A stretch of DNA of 64,000 bases, from NCBI GenBank assembly GCA_021820845.1, contig JAKADC010000006.1:62001-126000 (forward strand), read 5' to 3'. The translations under genes and the position numbers were made by a program. The DNA comes from Pseudomonadota bacterium (lineage in GTDB: Bacteria; Pseudomonadota; Gammaproteobacteria; Burkholderiales; Thiobacillaceae). The notes beneath the pieces were generated by a model. The model was not told the origin of the DNA. It searched no databases and was given only the letters and a program-made list of their open reading frames with translations. Positions 43,271 to 53,126 of the stretch are shown here, piece by piece; within the stretch, counting starts at the first letter, position 1, and each line of letters starts with the position of its first letter.

Positions 43271-43753
43271 CTATTCGAAGAGGTCGTCCACGCCCTGGGG
43301 CGACGCGCGTTCGAGGTCCTGCAGCATCTCGCGGAAATCGTCCGGGTCCTGGAAGCTCTTGTATACCGAGGCGAAGCGGATGTAGGCGATCTTGTCGAGC
43401 TTCTTCAGTTCGTGCATCACCAGTTCGCCGACTTCCCGCGCGGGCACTTCGCGCGCGCCGCGGGTGAGCAGCAACTGACGGATGCGGTCGACCGCGGCAT
43501 CGACCAGTTCGGTGGAAACCGGGCGCTTGTGCAGCGCGCGGCGAAAGCCTTCGCGCAGCTTGGCCTCGGAAAAATCCTCGCGCGTGCCGTTGCTCTTGAC
43601 GATCTGCGGTGGCCGCAGCTCGGCCGTCTCCCACGTCGTGAAGCGCTTGTCGCACTGCGTGCAGCGGCGGCGCCTGCGGATCGCGTCGCCCGCCTCGTTG
43701 ACGCGGGAGTCGATGACCTGGGTGTCGAGGGAACCGCAGAAGGGACACTTCAT
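43271..43753 (-). CDS. nrdR: Transcriptional repressor NrdR
   Basis: A 160-residue NrdR: zinc ribbon [17 protein letters not shown] ... [10 protein letters not shown], then an ATP-cone ([23 protein letters not shown]) sensing ATP/dATP. It represses ribonucleotide reductase genes through paired boxes; such a pair lies in front of nrdD in this window. The start at 43753 gives the standard length. The gap 43754-43918 to glyA contains atgtac/gtacat repeats of unknown meaning. Confidence 0.95.
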   Translation of the reverse strand: MKCPFCGSLDTQVIDSRVNEAGDAIRRRRRCTQCDKRFTTWETAELRPPQIVKSNGTREDFSEAKLREGFRRALHKRPVSTELVDAAVDRIRQLLLTRGAREVPAREVGELVMHELKKLDKIAYIRFASVYKSFQDPDDFREMLQDLERASPQGVDDLFE

Positions 43754-43918
43754 GAAACCCCCTGTAAACCTACTGCGCTTGCCAGCTTGAACGCGGGCAG
43801 TGCTCGGAATCCTCATGTACTTCTATGTACATTCCGGTTCCTGCGCGCTGGCCGCGTCCAATCTGGCTGCGCTCGCTACGGTTTCCAGAGGATTTCATCC
43901 GGTTCGCCCGTTGTTGCC

Positions 43919-45163
43919 TCAACCGTAGACCGGGAACTTCGCCGTCAGCTTCGCCACTTCGCCCCTGACTCGCGCGATCACCGCCTCATCCGTCGGCGCG
44001 TCAAGCACGTCGGCGATCAGGTGGGCGAGCTGCTCGGCTTCGAGCTCCTTGAAGCCGCGCGTGGTCATCGCCGGGGTGCCGATGCGGATGCCGCTGGTGA
44101 CGAAGGGCTTCTGTGGGTCGTTGGGGATGGCGTTCTTGTTGACCGTGATGTGGGCGCGGCCGAGCAGGGCTTCGGCCTCCTTGCCGGTGAGGTTCTTGGC
44201 GCGCAGGTCGACCAGGAAGACGTGGCTCTCGGTGCGGCCGGAGATGATCCTGAGGCCGCGCTCGACCAGTACCTTGCACATCACCAGCGCGTTGTCGATG
44301 ACCTGTTCCTGGTAGAGCTTGAACTCCTTGCCCGACGCTTCCTTGAATGCGACCGCCTTGCCGGCGATGACGTGCATCAGCGGGCCGCCCTGCAGGCCGG
44401 GGAAGATCGCCGAGTTGATCGCCTTTTCGTGTTCGGCCTTCATCAGGATGATGCCGCCGCGCGGGCCCCGCAGCGTCTTGTGCGTCGTCGACGTGACGAC
44501 GTCGGCGTGCGGCACCGGGTTGGGGTAGAGGCCCGCCGCAATCAGGCCGGCGTAATGCGCCATATCCACCATGAAGATCGCGCCGATTTCCTTGGCGATC
44601 CTGGCGAAGCGCGCGAAGTCGATCCGGAGCGCATAGGCCGAGGCGCCGGCGATGATCAGCTTGGGTTTGTGTTCGCGCGCCAGCGCTTCCATCTTCTCGT
44701 AGTCGATCTCTTCCTTTTCGTTGAGGCCGTAGGCGACGACGTTGAACCACTTGCCGCTCATGTTGAGCGCCATGCCGTGGGTGAGGTGGCCGCCCTCGGC
44801 GAGGCTCATGCCCATGATGGTGTCGCCGGGCTTGAGGAAGGCCATGAACACCGCCTGGTTGGCCTGCGAGCCGGAATTCGGCTGCACGTTGGCGGCTTCG
44901 GCGCCGAACAGCGCCTTCACGCGGTCGATGGCAAGCTGCTCGACGATGTCGACGTATTCGCAGCCACCGTAGTAGCGCTTGCCGGGATAGCCCTCGGCGT
45001 ACTTGTTGGTGAGTTGCGATCCCTGCGCCTGCATCACCGCCGGGCTGGTGTAGTTTTCCGACGCGATCAGTTCGATGTGATCCTGCTGGCGCTGGTCTTC
45101 TTTCTGGATCGCCGCCCACAGGTCGGGGTCGGTCTTGGCAAGGGTGTCTTGGCGGTTGAACAT
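43919..45163 (-). CDS. glyA: Serine hydroxymethyltransferase
   Basis: A 414-residue PLP enzyme with [13 protein letters not shown], the Schiff-base lysine in [13 protein letters not shown], and [11 protein letters not shown]. It converts serine and tetrahydrofolate to glycine and methylene-THF. The start MFNRQDTL at 45163 matches the family; upstream in-frame Met residues do not. First gene of the glyA-nrdR-ribD run. Confidence 0.96.
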   Translation of the reverse strand: MFNRQDTLAKTDPDLWAAIQKEDQRQQDHIELIASENYTSPAVMQAQGSQLTNKYAEGYPGKRYYGGCEYVDIVEQLAIDRVKALFGAEAANVQPNSGSQANQAVFMAFLKPGDTIMGMSLAEGGHLTHGMALNMSGKWFNVVAYGLNEKEEIDYEKMEALAREHKPKLIIAGASAYALRIDFARFARIAKEIGAIFMVDMAHYAGLIAAGLYPNPVPHADVVTSTTHKTLRGPRGGIILMKAEHEKAINSAIFPGLQGGPLMHVIAGKAVAFKEASGKEFKLYQEQVIDNALVMCKVLVERGLRIISGRTESHVFLVDLRAKNLTGKEAEALLGRAHITVNKNAIPNDPQKPFVTSGIRIGTPAMTTRGFKELEAEQLAHLIADVLDAPTDEAVIARVRGEVAKLTAKFPVYG

Positions 45164-45253
45164 GGCGGAGAGGCAGGGCTTGGAAAACGCGCATTTTAAC
45201 ACGCGGCGCCTGGGGCTGCGGCTCGTATAATCCGCCAAAACGAGGCGAATCCC

Positions 45254-46327
45254 ATGCAAAGACGAGACTTCCTGGCGGGTGCCGGCGCGGCTGCCTTATT
45301 GCCGGCGGCAGGGGCCCGGGCCGCCGGTTTTCCGGCTGTCCGCTGGCGGATGGCGTCGAGCTTTCCCAAGAGCCTCGACACCATCTACGGCGTGTCCGAG
45401 ACCTTCGCCCATCGCGTCGCCGCACTGACCGGCGGCCAGTTCCAGGTCCGCGTGTTCGCCGCCGGCGAGCTCGTGCCCGGCCTGCAGGTACTCGATGCGG
45501 TCGGCAACGGCACCGCCGAATGCGGCCACTCGGCGGGCTACTACTACGTCGGCAAGAATCTCGCGCTGGCCTTCGACTGCGCGGTGCCCTTCGGCCTCAC
45601 CGCGCGCCAGCAGAACGCGTGGATGTACGCGGGCGGCGGCCTCGAGGCGCTGCGCGCGCTCTACGCAAAATACAACGTCGTGCAGTTTCCCGGCGGCAAT
45701 ACCGGCACCCAGATGGGCGGCTGGTTCAGGAAGCCGATCAAGTCGCTGGCCGACCTTCGGGGCCTGAAAATGCGCATTCCCGGCATCGGCGGCCGGATCA
45801 TGGCGAAGCTCGGTGCCGTGCCGCAGACGCTGCCCGGCAGCGACATCTACCCCGCGCTCGAACGCGGCGCGATCGACGCCGCCGAATGGGTCGGCCCGTA
45901 CGACGACGAGAAGCTCGGCTTCCACAGGATCGCGCGGCATTACTACTATCCCGGCTGGTGGGAAGGCGGGCCGCAGCTGAGTTTTTACGTCAACCGCGCG
46001 AGCTGGATCGCGCTGCCCGAGGCGTATCGCCAAGCCTTCGAAGTTGCCAGTGCCGAGGCCAACCAGCTGATGCTCGCGCAATACGACGCGAGGAATTCGC
46101 CCGCGCTGCTGCGCCTGGTGGGGCAGGGCGTCCAGCTGCACGCCTTTCCCAAGGACGTGATGCTCGCGGCGCGCCGGGCCACCTTCGAGCTGTACGAGTC
46201 GGAAGCGAAGACCAATCCCGACTTCGCCGCGATCTACCGCCCGTGGAAGGCCTTCCGCGATACCGAGTTCCAGTGGTTCAAGGTCGCCGAGGCGGCGTAC
46301 CAAAACTTCAATTACTTCGTAAAATGA
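45254..46327 (+). CDS. TRAP-transporter solute-binding protein (DctP family)
   Basis: A 357-residue periplasmic binding protein with a twin-arginine-type signal (QRRDFLAG), the TRAP core [16 protein letters not shown], the substrate-arginine region [13 protein letters not shown] and [12 protein letters not shown]. It matches the 2-oxo-acid-type DctP subgroup that ends NFNYF. No TRAP membrane subunits are adjacent, so it is an orphan in this window. A TATAAT box at 45226-45231 may be its promoter. Confidence 0.87.
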   Translation: MQRRDFLAGAGAAALLPAAGARAAGFPAVRWRMASSFPKSLDTIYGVSETFAHRVAALTGGQFQVRVFAAGELVPGLQVLDAVGNGTAECGHSAGYYYVGKNLALAFDCAVPFGLTARQQNAWMYAGGGLEALRALYAKYNVVQFPGGNTGTQMGGWFRKPIKSLADLRGLKMRIPGIGGRIMAKLGAVPQTLPGSDIYPALERGAIDAAEWVGPYDDEKLGFHRIARHYYYPGWWEGGPQLSFYVNRASWIALPEAYRQAFEVASAEANQLMLAQYDARNSPALLRLVGQGVQLHAFPKDVMLAARRATFELYESEAKTNPDFAAIYRPWKAFRDTEFQWFKVAEAAYQNFNYFVK

Positions 46328-46383
46328 GTCCGATTGCCCAGACCCGGCTGGACTCCTGGTCATAAGAGAAATCCGAGGCACCC

Positions 46384-47007
46384 ATGAACACGCTCGATCG
46401 GCTCATCACCACCTTCGATCTCGGCCTGCGCACCGTCTTCGCCAGCCCGCACGCGGGCCGCCCGTATCCGGCCACCGTCCGGGACGGCGACATGAGCGAT
46501 GCCGAAAAAGCGCAGGCTGCCGCGCTGATGCGCGTCAACCACGTCGGCGAGGTCTGCGCCCAGGCGCTCTACGCCGGCCAGGCGCTCACGGCGAAAAACC
46601 AGGGCGTGCGCGCCGAACTCGAACAGGCCGCGCGCGAAGAAACCGACCACCTCGCATGGTGCGAGCAGCGCATCGACGAACTCGGCGGCCGCAAGAGCCT
46701 GCTCAATCCGTTGTGGTTCGGCGGCGCGCTCGGAATCGGGGCGCTCGCCGGCCTTCTCGGAGACAAATGGAATCTCGGCTTTCTCGCCGAAACCGAGCGC
46801 CAGGTCGGCGCACATCTCGAGGGACATTTGCGCAAACTGCCGGAAGCCGATGCCAGAAGTCGCGCGGTGGTCGAGCAGATGAGGATCGATGAAGCGGGGC
46901 ACGCCCAGACAGCGGTCGATCACGGCGCCGCGCCGTTGCCGATTCCGGTGAAGATGGCGATGCGTTTTGCCGCGGACGTGATGCGGCAGACGGCGCGCCG
47001 CATTTAG
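46384..47007 (+). CDS. coq7: Di-iron demethoxyubiquinone hydroxylase
   Basis: A 207-residue Coq7-type hydroxylase with the di-iron ligands in [22 protein letters not shown] and [12 protein letters not shown]. It performs the last ring hydroxylation of ubiquinone using O2. The organism thus holds both this aerobic enzyme and the anaerobic UbiT/U/V set at 24-27 kb. A terminator hairpin follows. Confidence 0.93.
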   Translation: MNTLDRLITTFDLGLRTVFASPHAGRPYPATVRDGDMSDAEKAQAAALMRVNHVGEVCAQALYAGQALTAKNQGVRAELEQAAREETDHLAWCEQRIDELGGRKSLLNPLWFGGALGIGALAGLLGDKWNLGFLAETERQVGAHLEGHLRKLPEADARSRAVVEQMRIDEAGHAQTAVDHGAAPLPIPVKMAMRFAADVMRQTARRI

Positions 47008-47025
47008 CGAGCCGTCGGCTGCGCG

Positions 47026-47063
47026 GCGCCGGGCCGCCGCAAGGGCCGACGCCGGCCCGGCGC
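47026..47063 (+). terminator. Terminator hairpin after coq7
   Basis: Perfect 11-bp stem GCGCCGGGCCG / CGGCCCGGCGC with a 16-nt loop, followed by ggttt. It separates coq7 from the aroG leader. Confidence 0.6.
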
Positions 47064-47066
47064 GGT

Positions 47067-47096
47067 TTGCCGGCGGCGCCCCGGTTTTGGTAGACT
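47067..47096 (+). promoter_or_regulatory. Candidate promoter of the aroG leader
   Basis: TTGCCG (47067-47072), 18 bp, TAGACT (47091-47096). The start would be at about 47102-47104, so the leader-peptide ATG at 47104 would be at or next to the 5-prime end of the RNA; no ribosome site precedes it. The promoter is weakly supported. Confidence 0.4.
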
Positions 47097-47103
47097 GCTG
47101 CGC

Positions 47104-47172
47104 ATGACTCGTGCCGAAACGTTCTTCTTTAGCCGCTTTTATCCCACGCCGCAGGCGGTCGGGAGGCGCTGA
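47104..47172 (+). CDS. Phe/Tyr-rich leader peptide of the aroG attenuator
   Basis: A 22-codon frame whose codons 7-13 encode FFFSRFY (three Phe, then Phe-Tyr) in front of a terminator and a DAHP synthase gene. Leader peptides rich in the end-product amino acid time ribosome stalling in attenuation, as in pheL. Stalling when charged tRNA-Phe or tRNA-Tyr is scarce would free the downstream segment that forms the antiterminator. Confidence 0.72.
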   Translation: MTRAETFFFSRFYPTPQAVGRR

Positions 47173-47221
47173 GACGAGCAGCAACGCCTTACGAAACCGC
47201 CAGCCCGCTGGCGGTTTTTTT
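47147..47221 (+). promoter_or_regulatory. Attenuator: antiterminator segments and intrinsic terminator
   Basis: Terminator: AAACCGCCAG (47194-47203), loop cccg, CTGGCGGTTT (47208-47217) with a T-run to 47221. Upstream ggcggt (47154-47159) can pair with accgcc (47196-47201) of the terminator arm, and can also pair with cgcc (47147-47150). A ribosome stalled on the Phe/Tyr codons would cover the first segment and favour the antiterminator. This is the classic 1:2 / 2:3 / 3:4 layout. Confidence 0.75.
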
Positions 47222-47264
47222 GTTTAAGCCGCAGCCGGGCACACACTCAAACCGGAGCCTGAAC

Positions 47265-48341
47265 ATGTCTGCCACCCGAACCGACGACACCCGCATCGAG
47301 CAAAGCGGCGAACTGCTCGCCCCGATGCAGGTCATGCGCGAATTGCGCGCCAGCGAAACCGTGCTGGAGCGCGTCGCGCGCGCCCGCGGCGCGATCCACG
47401 ACGTGCTGCGCGGCGCGGACGACCGCATGTTCGTCGTCGTCGGCCCGTGCTCCATCCACGATCCGGCGGCCGCGCTCGACTATGCGAAGAAGCTCAAGCC
47501 GCTGGCGGACGAACTGTCGCACGACCTCGTCATCGTGATGCGCGTGTACTTCGAGAAGCCGCGCACGACGGTCGGCTGGAAAGGGCTGATCAACGATCCG
47601 CATCTGGACGAGAGCTTCGACATCAACGAGGGCTTGCGGCTCGCGCGCAAGCTGCTGCTCGACATCAACGAAATCGGCCTGCCCTGCGCGACCGAGTTCC
47701 TCGACCTGGTCTCGCCGCAATACATCGCCGACCTGGTGAGCTGGGGCGCGATCGGCGCACGCACCACCGAATCGCAGTCGCATCGCCAGCTGGCCTCGGG
47801 GCTCTCTTGCCCGGTGGGCTTCAAGAACGGCACCGACGGCAGTCTCAGGATCGCGGTCGACGCGATCAAGGCAGCGGCCGCGCGCCACCATTTCATTTCG
47901 GTCACCAAGTCGGGCCACGTCGGCGTATTCAGCACGTCGGGCAACGAGGATACGCATGTGATCCTGCGCGGCGGCAAGGCGCCGAACTACGACGCGGCGA
48001 GCGTCAACCTGGCGTGCGGGGAACTCGCCGCCGCCGGCCTGCGCCAGCAGCTGATGATCGACTTTTCGCACGCCAATTCGAGCAAGCAGTACCAGCGCCA
48101 GATCGACGTCGCCGCCGACGTCGCGGCGCAGGTGGCGGGTGGCGACACGCGCATCATCGGCGCGATGGTCGAAAGCCACATCAATCCCGGCCGCCAGGAC
48201 CTCGTCGCGGGGCAGCCGCTGGAATACGCAAAGTCGATCACCGACGCCTGCATCGGCTGGGACGACACGGTTCCGCTGCTGCGGATGCTGGCCGATGCCG
48301 TGGCAAAACGTCGGCTGACCGTTCCCGAGGATGAGGATTAA
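47265..48341 (+). CDS. aroG: 3-deoxy-7-phosphoheptulonate (DAHP) synthase, class I
   Basis: A 358-residue AroF/AroG/AroH-type enzyme with VVGPCSIHDPAAALDYA, VMRVYFEKPRTTVGWKGL, GARTTESQSHRQLASGLSCP, VGFKNGTDG and MIDFSHANSSKQY. It condenses PEP and erythrose-4-phosphate at the entry to aromatic amino-acid synthesis. The start at 47265 has cggag upstream; the frame can be read 5-prime into the terminator but that is not used. Expression appears attenuated by Phe/Tyr supply. aroF is an equally valid symbol. Confidence 0.94.
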   Translation: MSATRTDDTRIEQSGELLAPMQVMRELRASETVLERVARARGAIHDVLRGADDRMFVVVGPCSIHDPAAALDYAKKLKPLADELSHDLVIVMRVYFEKPRTTVGWKGLINDPHLDESFDINEGLRLARKLLLDINEIGLPCATEFLDLVSPQYIADLVSWGAIGARTTESQSHRQLASGLSCPVGFKNGTDGSLRIAVDAIKAAAARHHFISVTKSGHVGVFSTSGNEDTHVILRGGKAPNYDAASVNLACGELAAAGLRQQLMIDFSHANSSKQYQRQIDVAADVAAQVAGGDTRIIGAMVESHINPGRQDLVAGQPLEYAKSITDACIGWDDTVPLLRMLADAVAKRRLTVPEDED

Positions 48342-48365
48342 AGGCATTTCCGGGTTAAAATGCAT

Positions 48366-48464
48366 GCGGCGGGCCTCCCCGCATGGCTAAGTCGTGAATC
48401 GGGTCAGGTCCGGAAGGAAGCAGCCCCAGCGACCGATGCCAGTGCCGGGGTTCTGGCTCGCCGC
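48366..48464 (+). ncRNA. ffs: Signal recognition particle RNA (4.5S type)
   Basis: The invariant apical loop ggtcaggtccggaaggaag and cagcc (48402-48425) is present, the internal loop partner is conserved, and the ends pair as gcggcg (48366-48371) with cgccgc (48459-48464). A TAAAAT box at 48356-48361 can serve as -10. It binds Ffh for co-translational membrane targeting. Confidence 0.95.
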
Positions 48465-48513
48465 TTCAATCAAGCTGTCTACAATCCAGGTGTCTATTTT
48501 CTTGGGCATCGGG

Positions 48514-49044
48514 ATGAAAAGATAGCTTGCCGCTTTATTGGTCGCCGGCTTGGGGCCGGGCTCTTCCAGCCGCGCCGACAACGGAATCGCGATCATCGGT
48601 GGCTGGGGCGACGATTCGACCAGCATGGCGCAGGTCAGCGTGACGCATCACTGGGACCGCACATGGTTCAATCGCGGCAACTGGTTCCTGGGCGGCTACT
48701 GGGAAGCATCGGTGGGCCGCTGGCACAGCAGCGACGCAGGCGGCAAGGGCATCTGGGATGTCGGCTTTGCGCCGGTATTCCGCTTCCAGTCCGAATCCGG
48801 CAGCGTGAAGCCCTACGTGGAAGGCGCGATCGGCCTCCATCTCATCAGCGACACCCACGTGAACGCCGACCGCGACATGGGTAGCGCCTTCCAGTTCGGC
48901 GATCATCTGGGCGTCGGGCTGGTCTTCGGCGACAGGGGTCAGCTCGATCTGGGCTACCGCTTCCAGCACCTGTCCAACGCCGTCATCAAGTCGCCCAACG
49001 ACGGCATCGATTTCCAGGAGATCCGCCTCGCCTGCCACTTTTGA
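48514..49044 (+). pseudogene. pagL: pagL (lipid A 3-O-deacylase) with in-frame amber codon
   Basis: From ATG 48514 the frame reads M-K-R-stop and then continues, without frameshift, as a signal peptide (LAALLVAGLGPGSSSRA) and a complete PagL barrel: GRWHSSD, and the active-site region YRFQHLSNAVIKSPNDG, ending in F. The TAG is at 48523-48525. Without it the protein would be about 176 residues, normal for PagL. A TTG at 48538 could restart translation, but with a signal peptide lacking positive charges. Either a nonsense mutant, an amber-suppressed gene or a sequencing error. It would modify lipid A in the outer membrane. Confidence 0.72.
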
Positions 49045-49103
49045 CGGTTGAATGGCTGGACGGGCCGGTCGGCGCGGTCCGCCGCTCTGATAAAATCGGC
49101 CGG

Positions 49104-50810
49104 ATGACTGACCTGTTCGGCGAATCCTCCTCACCGGCCGTGGCCCTGGCCCGCAAATGGCGTCCGCGCGCGTTCGCCGACCTCAAGGGGCAGGAACACG
49201 TCGTCCAGGCCCTCTCGAATGCGCTCACCCAGGGCCGTCTGCATCACGCCTATCTGCTGACCGGCACGCGCGGGGTCGGCAAGACCACGCTGGCGCGCAT
49301 TCTCGCCAAGTGCCTCAACTGCGAGACCGGCGTCACCGCGACGCCGTGCGGCGTCTGTTCGGCATGCACCCAGATCGATGCCGGCCGCTTCGTCGACCTG
49401 CTGGAACTCGACGCCGCGTCGAACACCGGCGTCGACAACATGCGCGAGGTGCTCGACAACGCGCAGTACGCGCCGACGGTGGGACGCTACAAGGTCTACA
49501 TCATCGACGAAGTGCACATGCTGTCGAAGCCGGCGTTCAACTCCATGCTGAAGACGCTGGAAGAGCCGCCCGCGCACGTGAAGTTCATCCTCGCGACCAC
49601 CGATCCGCAGAAGATTCCGGTGACGGTGCTCTCGCGCTGCCTGCAGTTCAATCTGAAGCCGATGCCGCCCGCGCTCGTGGCAAAGCACCTCGGCGAGGTG
49701 CTGGCGCAGGAGCAGGTGGCCTGCGAACCGGCGGCACTGAACCTGCTGGCACGCGCCGCGGCCGGCAGCATGCGCGACGCCCTGTCCTTGACGGACCAGG
49801 CGATCGCCTACGGCGGCGGCGCGGTCGAGGCCGTGGCAGTCGAAGCGATGCTCGGCACGGTGCGGCGCGACTACCTGTTCGATCTGCTCGACGCGCTCGC
49901 CGCGCACGACGGCGACGCGCTGATGACGCAGGCACGCACGCTCGCCGAACGTGGCATCGCCTTCGACGCGGCGCTGCAGGATTTCGGCAGCCTGCTTACC
50001 CAGCTGGCGCTGTGGCTGCATGCGCCGGACGCGGCCGAGCCGGGCGTCGACGCCGAGCGCATGCAGGCCGCCGCCGCACGGCTCGACGCCGAAACCGTGC
50101 AGCTGTACTACCAGATCGCGCTGAACGGCCGCCGTGACTTGCCATATGCGCCGGACGAGCTGTCGGGCTTCAGCATGACGCTGCTGCGCATGCTGGCCTT
50201 CGCGCCGGCGGGAGTCGCCGCCGATCGTCCGGCGGCAGGACGGCCGGCGCCCGCCGCGCGCACTGCGTCGGCAGCGCCGCATGTCGCGGCAGCACCGCAT
50301 GTCGCGGCGGCGCCGGATGTGCCGCCCGCAGCGGCCCCTGCGCCGCCTGCCGAGCCCGCACCCCCGGAATATCTCGCGCCCGCCGCTTCCCCCGCGGTCG
50401 CCCGCGAACCCGGCCCGCGCCAGGGCTGGGACTGGTTGAAAGTCGTATCCGAGCTGCGCCTGGGCGGCATGGCGAAGATGCTCGCCGACCACTGCGAGCT
50501 CGTGTCGCAGACGGGCGATGCGGTGAGTTTGCGGGTCGGCGAGGGGCACAAGCATTTGCTGGACCGCGCCTACCAGGACCGGCTGGTGGCTGCGCTGCGC
50601 GAGCGCCACGGTGCTGCCCTCGACGTGACGTTCGAGATCGGCGCCGCGGCGGAACGGACGCCGCAGCAGGTTCGCACCCGCATCAAGGAAGCGCGCCAGG
50701 CCGAGGCCGTGGCGGCGATCGAGTCCGACCCATTCGTGCGTGAGCTGATCGACCAGTTCGGCGGCCAGATCGACGCATCCACCATACAGCCATTAGGAGA
50801 ATCGACATGA
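49104..50810 (+). CDS. dnaX: DNA polymerase III subunit gamma/tau
   Basis: A 568-residue clamp-loader ATPase: Walker [10 protein letters not shown], zinc module CLNCETG ... CGVCSAC, Walker [12 protein letters not shown] sensor ([11 protein letters not shown]), an Ala/Pro linker at about residues 375-440 and a C-terminal tau domain. I see no A-rich slippery heptamer for a programmed frameshift, so a gamma form is not evident. Coupled to ybaB by ATGA; dnaX-ybaB-recR is a standard operon. Confidence 0.95.
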   Translation: MTDLFGESSSPAVALARKWRPRAFADLKGQEHVVQALSNALTQGRLHHAYLLTGTRGVGKTTLARILAKCLNCETGVTATPCGVCSACTQIDAGRFVDLLELDAASNTGVDNMREVLDNAQYAPTVGRYKVYIIDEVHMLSKPAFNSMLKTLEEPPAHVKFILATTDPQKIPVTVLSRCLQFNLKPMPPALVAKHLGEVLAQEQVACEPAALNLLARAAAGSMRDALSLTDQAIAYGGGAVEAVAVEAMLGTVRRDYLFDLLDALAAHDGDALMTQARTLAERGIAFDAALQDFGSLLTQLALWLHAPDAAEPGVDAERMQAAAARLDAETVQLYYQIALNGRRDLPYAPDELSGFSMTLLRMLAFAPAGVAADRPAAGRPAPAARTASAAPHVAAAPHVAAAPDVPPAAAPAPPAEPAPPEYLAPAASPAVAREPGPRQGWDWLKVVSELRLGGMAKMLADHCELVSQTGDAVSLRVGEGHKHLLDRAYQDRLVAALRERHGAALDVTFEIGAAAERTPQQVRTRIKEARQAEAVAAIESDPFVRELIDQFGGQIDASTIQPLGEST

Positions 50811-51133
50811 TCAAGGGCGGCATCGGCAACATGATGAAGCAGGTCCAGCAGATGCAGGAGAACATGGCCAAGATGCAGGCCAAGCTGGCCGAAATCGAAG
50901 TCGAGGGGCAGAGCGGCGCCGGCATGGTCAAGGTGGTCATGACCTGCAAGTACGACGTGCGCCGCGTCACCATCGATCCGAGCCTGATGAGCGACGACAA
51001 GGAAATGCTGGAAGACCTCGTGGCTGCCGCGATGAACGACGCGGCGCGCAAGGTCGAGTCGACGGTGCAGGAGAAGATGGGCAGCGTCACCGCGGGCCTG
51101 CCGATCCCGCCGGGCATGAAGATGCCGTTCTGA
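50807..51133 (+). CDS. ybaB: YbaB/EbfC nucleoid-associated protein
   Basis: A 108-residue protein with the typical N-terminal [21 protein letters not shown] helix, VTCK-like [16 protein letters not shown] core and [14 protein letters not shown] end. It binds DNA as a dimer. Central gene of dnaX-ybaB-recR. Confidence 0.95.
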   Translation: MIKGGIGNMMKQVQQMQENMAKMQAKLAEIEVEGQSGAGMVKVVMTCKYDVRRVTIDPSLMSDDKEMLEDLVAAAMNDAARKVESTVQEKMGSVTAGLPIPPGMKMPF

Positions 51134-51149
51134 TCGGGTCGAGGCCGCG

Positions 51150-51743
51150 ATGCAGCCTGCCGCGCTGGAAAACCTGATCGGCGCCCTGCGGGTGCTGCCG
51201 GGCGTCGGGCCCAAGTCGGCGGCACGCATGGCGTACCACCTGCTGCAGCGCGACCGCCGCGGCGCCGAGCAGCTCGCTGCCGCGCTCAATCATGCCCTGA
51301 CGCACCTGCACCACTGCCGCCTGTGCAACAACTTTTCCGAGGCGGAAGTGTGCGAGGTGTGCGCGAGCCCGCGCCGCGACCGGCGCCAGCTGGCGGTCGT
51401 CGAGATGCCGGCCGACTTCAACATGATGGAAGCCACGCAAAGCTACAGCGGACTGTATTTCGTCCTGATGGGACGCTTGAGTCCCCTCGACGGCATCGGC
51501 CCGCGCGAGATCCATCTCGATCGGCTGATTGCGCGTGCGACGGACGGCGTCGTCGAGGAAGTGATCCTCGCGACCAATTTCACGCCGGAAGGCGAGGCCA
51601 CCGCGCACACCATCGGCGAACTGCTGAAGGCACGCGGCCTCAAGGTGAGCCGGCTGGCGCGCGGCGTCCCGGTGGGCGGCGAACTGGAATACGTCGACAG
51701 CGGCACACTCGCGCAGGCCGTTCGCGACAGGCGAACCGTTTGA
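51150..51743 (+). CDS. recR: Recombination protein RecR
   Basis: A 197-residue RecR with a helix-hairpin-helix ([13 protein letters not shown]), the zinc motif [16 protein letters not shown] and a Toprim domain ([13 protein letters not shown]). It loads RecA at gaps with RecF/RecO. Last of its operon. Confidence 0.96.
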   Translation: MQPAALENLIGALRVLPGVGPKSAARMAYHLLQRDRRGAEQLAAALNHALTHLHHCRLCNNFSEAEVCEVCASPRRDRRQLAVVEMPADFNMMEATQSYSGLYFVLMGRLSPLDGIGPREIHLDRLIARATDGVVEEVILATNFTPEGEATAHTIGELLKARGLKVSRLARGVPVGGELEYVDSGTLAQAVRDRRTV

Positions 51744-51775
51744 TGCAGCGCAACAGGCGCGCTGTCTGAGACAAC

Positions 51776-51792
51776 GCGGGCTGTGCGCCCGC
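51776..51792. terminator. Hairpin between recR and the convergent DUF1345 gene
   Basis: GCGGGC-tgtgc-GCCCGC immediately after the DUF1345 stop and 33 bp after the recR stop. No long T-run, so a moderate call. Confidence 0.45.
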
Positions 51793-51793
51793 C

Positions 51794-52474
51794 CTAGCCG
51801 AGTGCGCTGGCGACGAGGTTGATCGTCAGCGCCAGCACCAGCAGATTGAATGCGAACGACACCAGACCGTGGGCCAGCACCAGCCGGCGCATCGCCGTCG
51901 TGGTGATCGCGACATCCGCCACCTGCGAGGTCATGCCGATGACCGCGGCGAAATACGCGAAATCGACGTAGCGCGGCGCCGTGCCGGGAAACGCCAGTCC
52001 GCCCGCCTCCTTGCCCGCGTGCCGGCGGTAGTAATGGCGCGCATAGCGCAGCGCGAACAGGGTCTGGATCAGCAGCCAGGTCGACGCCAGTGCGCCGAGA
52101 GCGAGACCGATATGCAAATCGCGCACCATTCCGGTTGCCGTCCTGGCGGCGTCGGTGACCAGCAGCACGCCTATCAGGCTGACCCATGACGCTGCCGTCA
52201 GTGCGCCGTACAGTGCCGTTGCGCCCGGGTCTTCGCTGGAAGCGCGCAGTCGGGTCTGGTCGGTGTCGAGCCGTCCCACGCCCCACCACACGAGGAGCAG
52301 ATACATCAGGCTGCCGGCTAGCCATCCGGCCAGCAAGCGCGTTTCCCACACGTCCGCATAGGTCGGCGCGGCGGCGAGTGCGCCGAGAACCAGCGCAAGC
52401 GACAGCCTGTGCCAGGCGCGCAGGCGGGCGACGGGGTGGAGCTCACGATGCGGATAGGGCAGCAAAAATTTCAT
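51794..52474 (-). CDS. DUF1345 membrane protein
   Basis: A 226-residue protein with six membrane helices and the DUF1345 motifs LVWWGVGRLDTDQTR, TLFALRYARHYYR and FAYFAAVIGMTSQVAD. The function is unknown. The ATG at 52474 overlaps the DedA stop, so the two are coupled. Confidence 0.85.
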   Translation of the reverse strand: MKFLLPYPHRELHPVARLRAWHRLSLALVLGALAAAPTYADVWETRLLAGWLAGSLMYLLLVWWGVGRLDTDQTRLRASSEDPGATALYGALTAASWVSLIGVLLVTDAARTATGMVRDLHIGLALGALASTWLLIQTLFALRYARHYYRRHAGKEAGGLAFPGTAPRYVDFAYFAAVIGMTSQVADVAITTTAMRRLVLAHGLVSFAFNLLVLALTINLVASALG

Positions 52475-53022
52475 GATCGACGCAGATGCAGAAAGCCGCG
52501 AAAGGCGAGCAGGGCGACGGCCAGGCCGAGCATAACCCAGTGCTCGACCCGGTGCAGCACACCCAGATAGGTGCTCAGGAACGCGCCGGACAGGTAGCCG
52601 ATGCCTCCCACCAGCGGGGCCCACAGTGCGGCGGAAACGAGATTGAGCCAGAAAAAGCGCCAGCGGGCGACGTTGCTCAGCCCGACGGCCACGGGCAGCG
52701 CGATGCGCAGCCCCCACATGAACCGCATCACGAGAATGACGGCCGCCGGATGCCGCCGGACGAGATCGAGCGCGCGGCTGACTTTCGCGCGCAGGGACGG
52801 CCGGCGCCGCAGCAGCGTTTGTCCATGGCGATGTCCGAGCCAGAAGAAGAACTGGTCGCCGGCGATCGCGCCCGCCATGGCGACGCCCGTGACCGCGGCA
52901 AAGTCGAGATAGCCGCGATGCGCCGCGTAGCCGGCCAGCATCAGCACGGTCTCGCCTTCGAGCAGGACGCCGAAGAAGACGGCGGCGTAGCCATAATGCG
53001 TGACGAGCGCGGCAATATCCAT
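52471..53022 (-). CDS. DedA-family membrane protein
   Basis: A 183-residue DedA/SNARE-associated protein with YAAVFFGVLLEGETVLMLAG, GDQFFFWLGHRHG, and the conserved membrane arginines in MRFMWGLRIALPVAVG. DedA proteins flip or recycle membrane lipids. Divergent from the third COG4705 gene. Confidence 0.88.
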   Translation of the reverse strand: MDIAALVTHYGYAAVFFGVLLEGETVLMLAGYAAHRGYLDFAAVTGVAMAGAIAGDQFFFWLGHRHGQTLLRRRPSLRAKVSRALDLVRRHPAAVILVMRFMWGLRIALPVAVGLSNVARWRFFWLNLVSAALWAPLVGGIGYLSGAFLSTYLGVLHRVEHWVMLGLAVALLAFRGFLHLRRS

Positions 53023-53126
53023 GAATGGATTGTAGAGCGGACCGCGTGAACCGAACGCGACCGCGCGCGTCTCATACGGGCGGTCGCGCCACGCGGCCAG
53101 CGTTTCACCCGACTCAAGGAGCGAGA

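Noticed and set aside
42215-45199. A 994-codon open frame on the plus strand
   Set aside because: It is antisense to ribD, nrdR and glyA, which have clear motifs. Long shadow frames are expected in GC-rich DNA; the translation is Arg/Asp/Gly-rich without any domain.
48360-48884. An open frame running through the SRP RNA
   Set aside because: It overlaps the highly structured RNA gene and the pagL frame; the translation is meaningless.
49104-50810. Programmed frameshift in dnaX
   Set aside because: No A-rich slippery heptamer with a following hairpin was seen, so only the full-length product is called.
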